From positions 1 to 45,580 of the forward strand of contig CAZMHN010000004.1 of assembly GCA_964566145.1 (NCBI GenBank): 45,580 nt of DNA, in the 5' to 3' direction. Of this stretch, positions 8,354-14,939 are shown piece after piece (within the stretch, counting starts at the first letter, position 1; each line of letters begins with the position of its first letter). The notes under the pieces were generated by a model. It did not search any database. It worked only from the letters and a program-made list of their open reading frames with translations, and was not told where the DNA came from. A program made the position numbers and the translations under genes. Source of the stretch: CAZMHN01 sp964566145. Lineage in GTDB: Bacteria > Patescibacteriota > Patescibacteriia > Veblenbacterales > UBA10138.

Positions 8354-8958
8354 TACGAGCGCCGATGGATAGGCGATAAACCCCTGGCCTTCAAGGCCGA
8401 CAAGTGCACCGGCGTACCATACCCTTTGTGCGCATCAAAGCCGTAGCCGGGGTACTCCTTGTCATACCTAAGCATCATGCGGTCGCGCTGTACCTTGGCT
8501 ACTATGGAAGCCAAGGCGACGCTGAACACCCTGGCATCGCCGTCCACCAGCACGCCGGCTTTGACATCGGCCACTGTGCCCCCAAGCTTGGACACATAGT
8601 CAACAAACACGAACGACGGCCGGACCTGGAGTTGCATGACCGCCAGGTGAATCGCGCGCCTGTTGGCCTCCCCCACGCCGATTTGATCTATAGTCTCGCT
8701 GGCCACGATCCCCAGCGCCCACGGCACGATTCCTTTCATTGCTTCAAACACCTGCTCGCGGACCTTGGGTGAGAGCGTCTTGGAATCGGCCACGCGCGTG
8801 CACCATTCCTGTTTCTGCCACTCCTGCGCAGCTGCCCTGTCTGCGACGACCGCGGCCGAAACCAACGGTCCGGCCCAGGCGCCCCTGCCCGCCTCGTCCA
8901 CGCCGGCTACCAGCGCATAGCCCGCTTTCCACAATTTGCGTTCCCAAATAAAATCCAT
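8326..8958 (-). CDS. rnhB: Ribonuclease HII
   Basis: Removes RNA from RNA/DNA hybrids and single misincorporated ribonucleotides. 210 aa with the four-acid active site in context: GVDEAGRGAWAGP (Asp-Glu, residues about 19-31), VADSKTLS, FVFVDYVSKLGG, and the VDGDARVFSVALASIVAKV stretch, then the C-terminal GFDAHKGYGTPVHLSAL typical of the family. The start ATG at 8958 fits the usual distance to the first motif. It is the first gene of the left-going group after the divergent intergenic region 8959-9217. Confidence 0.95.
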   Translation of the reverse strand: MDFIWERKLWKAGYALVAGVDEAGRGAWAGPLVSAAVVADRAAAQEWQKQEWCTRVADSKTLSPKVREQVFEAMKGIVPWALGIVASETIDQIGVGEANRRAIHLAVMQLQVRPSFVFVDYVSKLGGTVADVKAGVLVDGDARVFSVALASIVAKVQRDRMMLRYDKEYPGYGFDAHKGYGTPVHLSALKARGLSPIHRRSYRPVQACLV

Positions 8959-8979
8959 AAAGTTCGTCTGTTCTTGCCA

Positions 8980-9007
8980 TTGACTAACTCACGCACATCT
9001 GTATCAT
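8980..9007 (+). promoter_or_regulatory. Plus-strand promoter for the 9218 gene
   Basis: TTGACT (8980-8985), 16-nt spacer, TATCAT (9002-9007). It gives a leader of about 200 nt containing the hairpin at 9055-9112. On the opposite strand the same bases read TATGAT, a possible -10 for rnhB. Confidence 0.5.
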
Positions 9008-9054
9008 ACTGCCATACCTTAACAAAACGAACACCCATACGAAAAAGCACGCCC

Positions 9055-9112
9055 TTTGGTTTCTGACATTGGGACCGCGGAAGCGATTCCGGATCCTGGG
9101 CCAGAAACCAAA
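9055..9112 (+). ncRNA. Structured leader or small RNA, unassigned
   Basis: An 11-bp perfect inverted repeat, TTTGGTTTCTG (9055-9065) with CAGAAACCAAA (9102-9112), encloses 36 nt that contain a second hairpin, CGGAA-GCGA-TTCCG (9078-9091), closed by a GNRA tetraloop. It lies between a plus-strand promoter and the strong Shine-Dalgarno of the 9218 gene. No known riboswitch class was recognised. Plus-strand orientation is inferred from the promoter and the gene downstream. Confidence 0.4.
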
Positions 9113-9217
9113 AACATGCTTTGACGTACTGGCCAGCACGCTTCATCAACTGGATGCGTGCACGTTTTCATATTTGCATCAAACCAAAAACACCCACACC
9201 AAACATAAGGAGGCTGC

Positions 9218-9616
9218 ATGCCGACCGTTCCCGCAACCGAACGACACGAGATCACCTGGGGCGTTAAGACGGCTCTGCTCCTAGCGTTCGCGCCGTTCAT
9301 CTGCCTGTTCTTTTCCATCGCTTTTCACTGGCCCCTGCCCACCTTCCCATTCTGGAACATATCTGGCCACGACTCTCCGGAGTACGTTCTTTTTATGGCC
9401 AACCGGACCGAGAACCTGCCGGGGTCCATCGCGTTCGCCGGAACCTGCTTTGTTCTTGGTTGGTTAGTCATCGTGCTCCTGGCACAGGAACGCGGCACAT
9501 TCCCCGGGGTCTTACGCGACCTCGGCCGAGCACTCCAGGATGACCTGAACCGCATTCTCACCCCCGAAACCTGGATGCATTCCTACCCCAAGAAAACCGA
9601 CAGCATCGGCGGGTAG
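9218..9616 (+). CDS. Two-helix membrane protein, unknown function
   Basis: 132 aa with two hydrophobic spans (about residues 18-36 and 69-87) joined by an aromatic/Pro-rich loop, and a cytoplasm-like charged tail (residues about 90-132) rich in Leu/Arg/Asp. A textbook AAGGAGG sits 4 nt before the ATG, and a strong terminator follows 17 nt after the stop, so it is a monocistronic plus-strand gene in a minus-strand region. No family was recognised. The long structured leader hints at regulated expression. Confidence 0.75.
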   Translation: MPTVPATERHEITWGVKTALLLAFAPFICLFFSIAFHWPLPTFPFWNISGHDSPEYVLFMANRTENLPGSIAFAGTCFVLGWLVIVLLAQERGTFPGVLRDLGRALQDDLNRILTPETWMHSYPKKTDSIGG

Positions 9617-9633
9617 ATAAGTCCGCCCGATAC

Positions 9634-9664
9634 AAAAACCCTGCCCACAATCGGCAGGGTTTTT
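9634..9664. terminator. Bidirectional intrinsic terminator
   Basis: A 12-bp perfect stem, AAAAACCCTGCC-7-GGCAGGGTTTTT, with A-tract on one side and T-tract on the other. It can terminate both the plus-strand 9218 gene and the converging minus-strand redox operon ending at 9714. Confidence 0.92.
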
Positions 9665-9713
9665 CTTTGCTACCCACCCTCTCGCTCAGCTTCCCGCGCG
9701 GACGGCGGGACAA

Positions 9714-10109
9714 TCACAACCCCAAGTTCCTCCGCATCACCATGATGCAACTGCCATCGGCCACCGCTTCAACGCCAAGGTCTTTCGCTTTGGCGCGAAC
9801 CTCATCGCTCTCGGCGCCCGGCTGGAACCAGGCTTTCCTTATCCCGAGCGCCGCGGCCTCGCCCAAAACCTGTACGCCCACCTCAGGCGGTATCAAAAAA
9901 ATCACCACGTCGGGCTTCTGCGGCAGGTGACGCAAGGACGGATACACCGAAACGCCGTCTATTTCCGTATACTTCGGATTGACTCCGGCGACAGTAAATC
10001 CGGCTTCGTGCAAATCCATAAGTACGGCGTAGCCGTACTTATCCCGATTGGTCGTAGCGCCTATCAGGGCGTAAATGAACTCCTTGTCGATGAACTCACG
10101 CGGCTCCAT
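9714..10109 (-). CDS. CoA-binding domain protein (YccU-like)
   Basis: 131-aa Rossmann-fold CoA-binding protein of the stand-alone CoA_binding_2/YccU type. Features: ALIGATTNRDKYGYAVLMDL near the N-terminus (nucleotide-binding turn), GVNPKYTEIDGVSVYPSL, PPEVGVQVLGEAAALGI, and VADGSCIMVMRRNL at the end, where family members usually have a conserved Cys. Known homologues bind CoA but their physiological role is unclear. It is the last gene of the operon starting with the CsoR-like repressor, 3 nt after gdhA, which suggests a thiol- or CoA-related function; that is inference. Confidence 0.88.
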   Translation of the reverse strand: MEPREFIDKEFIYALIGATTNRDKYGYAVLMDLHEAGFTVAGVNPKYTEIDGVSVYPSLRHLPQKPDVVIFLIPPEVGVQVLGEAAALGIRKAWFQPGAESDEVRAKAKDLGVEAVADGSCIMVMRRNLGL

Positions 10110-10112
10110 GCC

Positions 10113-11348
10113 TCAGTAGTCACCCCTGGCCTCCACGGCCTGACCAATGCGTTCCAGGGCGACCACATATGCGGCGGTACGGAGGGGCACGTGAAGCTGG
10201 TCGGCGCGTTGCCACACGCGCTTGAAGGACTGCACCATGATAGGCTTGAGCTTCGCAAAAACCTCGCCTTCATCCCAATAGTACTGCTGAAGGTTCTGTA
10301 CGAGCTCGAAATAGGACACGGTCACCCCGCCGGCGTTGGCCAGCACATCCGGCACCACGACTATCTTCCTTCGGGCCAGCTTCACGTCGGCCTCGGGGGT
10401 AGTGGGTCCGTTAGCCATTTCGAACACCACCTTGGCTTTGATGCGCGAAGCATTCTTGTTTGTAATCTGGTTCTCAAGCGCCGCCGGAACGAGAACGGTG
10501 ACCGGCAACTCCAGCAACTTCTCGTTTGTGACAGGCGCGGCACCCGGAAACCCCTTGAGAGTGCCCTGCTGTTTCTTGTGGCGCTCAACCTCGGGTACGT
10601 TCAAACCCTTCGGGTTGTACACGCCGCCGGATGAATCCGACATTGCCACCACCCTGTATCCCGCCTGATGCAACAGTTGCGCCATGATGCCCCCCACATT
10701 CCCCATGCCCTGCACAGCCACGGTAGTCTGTTTAGGCTTCAATTTCAGCTTCTGAGCCAACTCATCAAGCACGTACATCGCACCCTGAGCCGTGGCCGGA
10801 GTGCGCCCCTGTGAGCCGCCCAAGGACAGGGGTTTGCCCGTGACCACGCCCGGCACCTGCCGTCCGACCGTACGAGAGTACTCGTCCATGAACCACGCCA
10901 TAATCTCCGGAGTGGTGTTCACGTCCGGCGCCGGCACGTCTTGCTCCGGCCCCACGAACGGAACGAGCTTGCGCGCCAGAGCGCGCGTCAAACGCTCCAG
11001 CTCGCCGCGGGAAAGCTTTTTAGGATCAAGCGTCACGCCCCCCTTGGCGCCGCCCAAAGGTATTCCGACCACGGCGCACTTGACCGCCATCCAAAAAGCC
11101 AGGGCCTTCACTTCATCTAGGTTAGTTTGAGGATGAAAACGCAACCCGCCCTTATACGGCCCGCGCGCAGACGAGTACTGCACGCGGTAGCCTTCGAACA
11201 CACGCACGCTCCCGTCGTCCATTGTAACCGGAAGAGAGAGCGTCAGGGAGCGCTCGGGGTGTTTCATGCGTTCAACGACCGATGAGGACAGATTGGTGTG
11301 TTTGGCAGCCGTCCTCAACTGCTGCATAGCATTGGCAAATATCGACAT
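10113..11348 (-). CDS. gdhA: Glu/Leu/Phe/Val dehydrogenase family (glutamate dehydrogenase-like)
   Basis: NAD(P)-dependent oxidative deamination of an amino acid, most likely glutamate/2-oxoglutarate. 411 aa. The N-terminal substrate domain has YKGGLRFHP and the catalytic-lysine segment GIPLGGAKGGV (residues about 97-107) followed by PAPDVNT. The Rossmann domain carries VAVQGMGNVGG (about 213-223). The C-terminal part includes PDVLANAGGVTVSYFE, usual for hexameric GDH. The gene lies 4 nt after trxB. Glutamate specificity is probable, not proven, since leucine dehydrogenases share the fold. Confidence 0.93.
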   Translation of the reverse strand: MSIFANAMQQLRTAAKHTNLSSSVVERMKHPERSLTLSLPVTMDDGSVRVFEGYRVQYSSARGPYKGGLRFHPQTNLDEVKALAFWMAVKCAVVGIPLGGAKGGVTLDPKKLSRGELERLTRALARKLVPFVGPEQDVPAPDVNTTPEIMAWFMDEYSRTVGRQVPGVVTGKPLSLGGSQGRTPATAQGAMYVLDELAQKLKLKPKQTTVAVQGMGNVGGIMAQLLHQAGYRVVAMSDSSGGVYNPKGLNVPEVERHKKQQGTLKGFPGAAPVTNEKLLELPVTVLVPAALENQITNKNASRIKAKVVFEMANGPTTPEADVKLARRKIVVVPDVLANAGGVTVSYFELVQNLQQYYWDEGEVFAKLKPIMVQSFKRVWQRADQLHVPLRTAAYVVALERIGQAVEARGDY

Positions 11349-11352
11349 AAGT

Positions 11353-12381
11353 TCAGTTCTTAGCTGGCTGAGGCTGCGTTGGTGTGGCTATTGCCGTAGG
11401 CGCCTTGGCTAGCCCCCAATCAATGGATACCCCTCTGAATCCGCGGACCCTCTGCAGGTATTCATACGCCTTCAGGGCCGCAGTGGCGCCCCACCCGGCC
11501 GATATCACTATTTGTTTGTAAGAAATGTTGGTTATGTCACCAGCACCGAAGATGCCCGGAGTGGAGGTCTCACTGTCCAGATTTATCTTCACCTGCTTGC
11601 GCTCATCAAGCTCCACCAGGCCGTCTATGAATTTTGAATTCACTACGTAGCCTATCTCAACGAACACCCCCTCGACGCCTATCTCGCGTTCTCGGGCCGC
11701 ATCCTTCACGTCACGGACCACTATGCTCCTGACCCGCGTATCGCCTCGTATTTCCTTGGTCTCACTGTTCATGATCAGCTCGATATTATCCTGCTTCAAC
11801 TGTTCCACCAGCACCGCTTCAGCCCGGAACTCATCGCCCCGGTGTATGAGGTAAACCTTCGGGCTGTTCTTAGCCAAAAGCAGAGCCGCGTCAACAGCCG
11901 AGTTGCCTCCTCCAACCACGGCCACAGTCTTGCCTTTGAATAGCGGGGCGTCACAGGTGGCGCAGTAAGTGACGCCCTTGCCGCCCAATTCCTTCTCACC
12001 TGGAACCCCTAAATGCCGATGGGTCAAACCAAACGCCAATATGACCGTATGCCCTTCGTACGCCTCGGTGTTGGTTTGCACGGTGAAAACCGGCTTACCT
12101 TCGCCGTCCATGCGCTTGTCTATCTTGACTACCTCCGCATACGCAATCTCAGTGCCGTGCTTCTCGGCCTGCTCCTTGAATTGATTCATAAGCGACGGGC
12201 CGTCAACTAGCCCCACCCCGGGATAATTTTCGATTTCATTGGTCGTAGCCGCCTGTCCGCCTATATCCTGCGTCACAATGAGCGTGTGCATGGCCCGGCG
12301 GCCCGTGTACAAAGCCGCAGTCAGTCCGGCTGCACCCGCACCCACGATGATGGTATCGTACGTCTTGTTTGATTCGGGCAT
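11353..12381 (-). CDS. trxB: Thioredoxin reductase
   Basis: FAD/NADPH enzyme that reduces thioredoxin. 342 aa. The FAD-binding start is IIVGAGAAGLTAALYTGRR, the redox-active disulfide sits in CATCDAP (residues about 143-149), the NADPH-binding glycine motif is VGGGNSAVDAALLL, and the C-terminal FAD motif is GAGDITNISYKQIVISAG. A short Pro/Gln/Thr-rich tail is added at the end. It is coupled to trxA (4 nt) and gdhA (4 nt). Low-molecular-weight NADPH specificity is not deducible here. Confidence 0.96.
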   Translation of the reverse strand: MPESNKTYDTIIVGAGAAGLTAALYTGRRAMHTLIVTQDIGGQAATTNEIENYPGVGLVDGPSLMNQFKEQAEKHGTEIAYAEVVKIDKRMDGEGKPVFTVQTNTEAYEGHTVILAFGLTHRHLGVPGEKELGGKGVTYCATCDAPLFKGKTVAVVGGGNSAVDAALLLAKNSPKVYLIHRGDEFRAEAVLVEQLKQDNIELIMNSETKEIRGDTRVRSIVVRDVKDAAREREIGVEGVFVEIGYVVNSKFIDGLVELDERKQVKINLDSETSTPGIFGAGDITNISYKQIVISAGWGATAALKAYEYLQRVRGFRGVSIDWGLAKAPTAIATPTQPQPAKN

Positions 12382-12385
12382 ACGT

Positions 12386-12712
12386 TTAGCTGGAGTGCCT
12401 CAACAGTACTTCCTTGAGCTTATCCTTCTGCTGTACGCCGACGAACTGCTCCACGATCTTGCCCCCCTTGAACACCGCCAGGGTGGGTATGCTCATTATG
12501 CCGTAGGTTTGTGCTGTGCCGCCATTCTCGTCCACATTGAGCTTCGCCACTTTGGCCTTCGCGGAGTCGAGTTCGGCGGCCAGCTCCTCGATGATAGGCC
12601 CCTGAATCCGGCACGGCCCGCACCAGGGCGCCCAAAAATCAACCAGCACCGGCACCTGGCTCTCCAGCACCTCCTGCGGAAACGACTGATCCGTGAGTAT
12701 GACTTCTGACAT
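12386..12712 (-). CDS. trxA: Thioredoxin
   Basis: Small disulfide reductase, 108 aa, with the exact active site WCGPC (residues about 31-35), the VDFWAPWCGPCR segment, the DENGGTAQTYGIMSIPTL stretch with the cis-proline, and the FKGGKIVEQFVG C-terminal strand. It follows the CsoR-like gene by 17 nt and precedes its reductase trxB, so the regulator, thioredoxin and reductase form one transcription unit. Confidence 0.97.
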   Translation of the reverse strand: MSEVILTDQSFPQEVLESQVPVLVDFWAPWCGPCRIQGPIIEELAAELDSAKAKVAKLNVDENGGTAQTYGIMSIPTLAVFKGGKIVEQFVGVQQKDKLKEVLLRHSS

Positions 12713-12729
12713 AGGCTAACGATGAAGAA

Positions 12730-12993
12730 TTAGCTTAGTTTGAATAAATTCTCAACCACTCGTTCCAAATCCTTGAGCTTGGCCTCGCTGGTCTGCGGCC
12801 CGCTCAAGCACCCCTGGGCCTCCGCCTGGAGCATAAGAGACCCAAGCTTGGATAGCGATGCACGCGCCGCGACTATCTGTTGCAGAATATCAGAACAGGG
12901 GCGGTGTTCGTCCAGCATCCTGCCAATGCTCTCAACCTGGCCTTGTGTGCGCTTAGCCTGGTCTTTGATGGTTTTTGGATCACAAATATCCAT
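12730..12993 (-). CDS. CsoR/RcnR/CstR-family repressor, thiol-type site
   Basis: All-alpha DUF156 regulator, 87 aa. The RTQGQVESIGRML helix and PCSDILQQIVAARASL are typical. In CsoR the copper site is Cys, then His 25 residues on, then Cys 4 further. Here the positions are Cys33, Glu58 and Cys62, so the His is lost while the two-cysteine spacing (29 residues) matches the persulfide sensor CstR. The predicted signal is therefore a reactive thiol/sulfur species rather than Cu(I), consistent with trxA-trxB downstream; this is inference. The start ATG lies inside a dyad that likely serves as its own operator. There is no Shine-Dalgarno. Confidence 0.88.
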   Translation of the reverse strand: MDICDPKTIKDQAKRTQGQVESIGRMLDEHRPCSDILQQIVAARASLSKLGSLMLQAEAQGCLSGPQTSEAKLKDLERVVENLFKLS

Positions 12994-13040
12994 ATACTAG
13001 GTACTAGTAGGTAGTATACAAAACAAGCTATTCTTGTCAA
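12993..13040 (-). promoter_or_regulatory. Promoter and dyad operator of the redox operon
   Basis: Minus strand TTGACA (13040-13035), 16-nt spacer, TATACT (13018-13013). From the -10 to the ATG (12993-13018) runs a 26-bp near-palindrome: outer arms TATACTA / TAGTATA and inner TACTAGTA, broken only by two GG pairs. A repressor bound here would block both the -10 and the start region, suggesting autoregulation by the CsoR-like protein. Confidence 0.75.
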
Positions 13041-13075
13041 GGATACTATTTTGAATTTACTCATTTTACGACGCA

Positions 13076-13091
13076 TGTTTCACATAGAACA
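13076..13091. other. Degenerate parS-like site
   Basis: TGTTTCACATAGAACA matches the ParB-binding consensus (reverse orientation TGTTTCACGTGGAACA) at 14 of 16 positions. It is 170 bp from the perfect site and may be a weaker ParB contact or a decayed copy. Confidence 0.45.
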
Positions 13092-13100
13092 AAAAGGTTA

Positions 13101-13118
13101 AAAAACAAAAGCTGCTTT
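13101..13118 (-). terminator. Weak terminator after tRNA-Ala(GGC)
   Basis: Minus-strand AAAG-3-CTTT directly at the tRNA 3' CCA, followed by TGTTTTTT. The stem is short, so this is tentative. Confidence 0.35.
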
Positions 13119-13193
13119 GGTGGACCCAAGGAGGCTCGAACTCCTGACCTCTTCCATGCCATGGAAGCGCTCTACCAACTGAGCTATGGGCCC
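13118..13193 (-). tRNA. tRNA-Ala(GGC)
   Basis: Complete cloverleaf on the minus strand: acceptor GGGCCCA/TGGGTCC, D-arm GCTC..GAGC, anticodon stem CTTCC/GGAAG with loop ATGGCAT (anticodon GGC), and T-loop TTCGAGC. CCA is encoded (13120-13118). It has its own promoter at 13217-13245. Confidence 0.96.
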
Positions 13194-13216
13194 AACAAAA
13201 CAGCTTTGGCTGTAAA

Positions 13217-13245
13217 ATTATGTACTTTACAAAAAACTATGTCAA
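13217..13245 (-). promoter_or_regulatory. Promoter of tRNA-Ala(GGC)
   Basis: Minus strand TTGACA (13245-13240), 17-nt spacer, CATAAT (13222-13217), about 24 nt before the tRNA 5' end. The -35 abuts the perfect parS site and covers the tagA stop codon. Confidence 0.7.
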
Positions 13246-14012
13246 TGTTCCACGTGAAACAATGCTGACAATCTTTCTTTTGCAAATAAACAAGGGAAAA
13301 CGATACAAGCATTGATTATCCTTCTATACCTTATCGGTTGCCTAAAAAGCCTGACTGCCCACTCTAATCCAACCTTTCTTATGTATAAGTTAGGTCTTTT
13401 AACCACCCCGGAAATATAATCAAAACTACCACCAACACCAATGCCAACCTTAGCTCCGGTCTGACCAAGATACTTATCAAGCCACAACTCCTGCTTGGGA
13501 TGGCCAAAACCCACCAAAAGAATGTCTGGATGGGTATTGTTTATCTTACTGATCAGTTCAATATGCTGTCGGTTTGAATCCAATTCCGCAATGTCAACGA
13601 ACTGTGGAGCTTCTTCATAGCCGATTACACTGCTTTTGCCGTATTTTGACATAATATTATGCGTCGCTTTTTGTAATATATCTGCACTCTTTCCTAATAG
13701 GAAAACAGAACACCCAGGCGCGCCATGTCCTGCCATAAGGCTTTCTACCAAATCCACCCCTATGACCCTACCTTTGCTAAGCGGGTCGCCGGTAAAATAC
13801 GAAGCCAAGACAGTGCCCGCCCCATCTGCCAAAACCAGTCCAGCCGCCTGCAAAACAGCCCTATACTGGCTGTTTTTATATGCCATAACCAGTATTTCCG
13901 GGTTTGCCGTAACTACCAGCCGAGGAATGCCCAAGCCAACCAATGAGCGTATGTCCTGCAACGCCTCACCTAAGTTCAAATTCGATATGCTAACGCCAGC
14001 TATGCGCGCCAT
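13242..14012 (-). CDS. WecG/TagA/CpsF family glycosyltransferase
   Basis: GT26-type enzyme that adds a sugar (often N-acetylmannosamine or its uronate) to a lipid-linked GlcNAc-PP-prenyl acceptor on the inner membrane face. 256 aa. Motifs: VVTANPEILVMA (residues about 33-44), LADGAGTV (the catalytic Asp region), FLLGKS, LLVGFGHPKQELW and GVGGSFDYISGVVKR. The C-terminal basic helix (LFRQPIRYRRI) is the membrane-targeting appendage. The gene is clearly AT-richer than its neighbours and follows tRNA-Ala(CGC) by only 16 nt. Its last codons contain the perfect parS site. The exact sugar is unknown. Confidence 0.9.
   Translation of the reverse strand: MARIAGVSISNLNLGEALQDIRSLVGLGIPRLVVTANPEILVMAYKNSQYRAVLQAAGLVLADGAGTVLASYFTGDPLSKGRVIGVDLVESLMAGHGAPGCSVFLLGKSADILQKATHNIMSKYGKSSVIGYEEAPQFVDIAELDSNRQHIELISKINNTHPDILLVGFGHPKQELWLDKYLGQTGAKVGIGVGGSFDYISGVVKRPNLYIRKVGLEWAVRLFRQPIRYRRIINACIVFPCLFAKERLSALFHVEH
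13246..13261. other. parS chromosome-partitioning site
   Basis: TGTTCCACGTGAAACA is an exact match to the bacterial ParB-binding consensus TGTTNCACGTGAAACA. It is embedded in the final codons of the tagA-like gene, about 4.4 kb from dnaA, as expected for an origin-proximal parS. The parA and parB genes are not in this window. Confidence 0.92.
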
Positions 14013-14028
14013 GGCCCTAAGAATTACT

Positions 14029-14104
14029 TGGTGGACCAGAGGGGATTCGAACCCCTGACCTCAGCAATGCGAATGCTGCGCTCTACCAACTGAGCTACTG
14101 GCCC
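14029..14104 (-). tRNA. tRNA-Ala(CGC)
   Basis: Minus-strand cloverleaf: acceptor GGGCCAG/CTGGTCC, anticodon stem CAGCA/TGCTG with loop TTCGCAT (anticodon CGC), and T-loop TTCGAAT. CCA is encoded. It is 16 nt upstream of the tagA-like ATG, so the two are probably co-transcribed. Confidence 0.96.
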
Positions 14105-14139
14105 ATACGGCATCGGTCCTCCGCGAGAGCCACCCCTCT

Positions 14140-14211
14140 TGCCCCCGCCAAGAATCGAACTTGGATCTAAGGCTTAGGAGTCCCTTGTTCTATCCATTGA
14201 ACTACAGGGGC
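14140..14211 (-). tRNA. tRNA-Arg(CCT)
   Basis: Minus-strand cloverleaf: acceptor GCCCCTG/CGGGGGC, anticodon stem AGGGA/GCCTT (one A-G mismatch at the base of the loop) with loop CTCCTAA (anticodon CCT), and T-loop TTCGATT. The CCA is not encoded, unlike most tRNAs here. First member of the tRNA-tRNA-tagA transcript. Confidence 0.94.
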
Positions 14212-14246
14212 AAAAGGCATGGGCGGAGGTCTTCCAACGCCACGCT

Positions 14247-14275
14247 ATTGTAGTGATAGTACCCCTCAAGTTCAA
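14247..14275 (-). promoter_or_regulatory. Promoter of the tRNA-Arg / tRNA-Ala / tagA unit
   Basis: Minus strand TTGAAC (14275-14270), 17-nt spacer, TACAAT (14252-14247), about 30 nt before the tRNA-Arg 5' end. Confidence 0.65.
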
Positions 14276-14463
14276 GAGGGCTTGAGCTTGGGCAGGTATT
14301 GCTCGGCCAGAGCCGTGAACAAACCCTGCGTAAACTCGAAATAGCCCAGCACTGCCACGGCGACTACGATGATGCCCATTATCACCATCAGTGTCACCAG
14401 GTCGCGCTTGAGGTATGGTGTGGAGTCCATAATCATATGCTTTGACGCTTCATACGATACCAT
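14272..14463 (-). CDS. Small single-span membrane protein
   Basis: 63 aa (54 aa if the internal ATG Met10 is used) with a basic flank YLKRD then one hydrophobic helix (about residues 24-44, LMVIMGIIVVAVAVLGYF) and a short Lys/Pro-ending tail. No family with a known function was recognised. It is divergent from the bactofilin gene, with a 49-bp intergenic region between them. Coding status rests on the clean TM pattern and position. Confidence 0.55.
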   Translation of the reverse strand: MVSYEASKHMIMDSTPYLKRDLVTLMVIMGIIVVAVAVLGYFEFTQGLFTALAEQYLPKLKPS

Positions 14464-14512
14464 ACTACAATAGTTGTGATTTTCCTAACCTGATCACTTT
14501 GTAAATAGGCCT

Positions 14513-14905
14513 ATGTTCAAGAGCGACGCTAACGGCGGCGCCGAAACCGTTATTGGCCCGACCGTACACGTAGAGGGTGATTTCAAGAGCCAGGGGAACG
14601 TTCAAATTGAGGGCTCCTTAACCGGGAGCGTGTCCACGAGCGGTAATTTGACCGTGGGCCGTGAAGCAAAAATAAAAGCCAACATCCAGGCGGCCAACGC
14701 CTTTGTCGCCGGCTATATAAAAGGCAATCTCACAGTCAGCGAGAGGCTGGAACTCACCGCCTCGAGCCGTGTTGATGGCGACATAACCACCAAGGTGTTG
14801 GTGGTGGCTGAGGGTGCGCAACTCAACGGCCGATGCCAGATGGGCGTGGCGGCCGCCGCCCCGATAGCTGCCAAGGTCAACGGGAAGAAACCCGCCCAGG
14901 AGTAG
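14513..14905 (+). CDS. Bactofilin family polymer-forming protein
   Basis: 130 aa, a right-handed beta-helix that self-assembles into membrane-associated filaments shaping the cell or anchoring wall enzymes. The core (residues about 12-105) shows the periodic pattern TVIGPTVHVEGDF, VQIEGSLTGSV, GNLTVGREAKIKANI, FVAGYIKGNLTV, RVDGDITT. It has short disordered ends (DANGG; KVNGKKPAQE), as usual. It precedes the lipid-kinase-like gene by 34 nt, with a small hairpin between them. Confidence 0.93.
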   Translation: MFKSDANGGAETVIGPTVHVEGDFKSQGNVQIEGSLTGSVSTSGNLTVGREAKIKANIQAANAFVAGYIKGNLTVSERLELTASSRVDGDITTKVLVVAEGAQLNGRCQMGVAAAAPIAAKVNGKKPAQE

Positions 14906-14913
14906 CTTCCAAG

Positions 14914-14930
14914 GCCTGGCCGCGCCAGGC
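14914..14930. repeat. Small hairpin between bactofilin and the next gene
   Basis: GCCTGGC-3-GCCAGGC, a perfect 7-bp stem without a T-tract. It could attenuate or stabilise the two-gene message. Confidence 0.5.
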
Positions 14931-14939
14931 ACCTCAGCT

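Noticed and set aside
9019..9318. Minus-strand Cys-containing ORF of 99 aa
   Set aside because: It lies across the promoter, hairpin and start of the well-supported plus-strand gene; no start signal or family resemblance.
10180..10200. CACGTGAA core resembling parS in gdhA
   Set aside because: Only the central eight bases match; outer positions do not.
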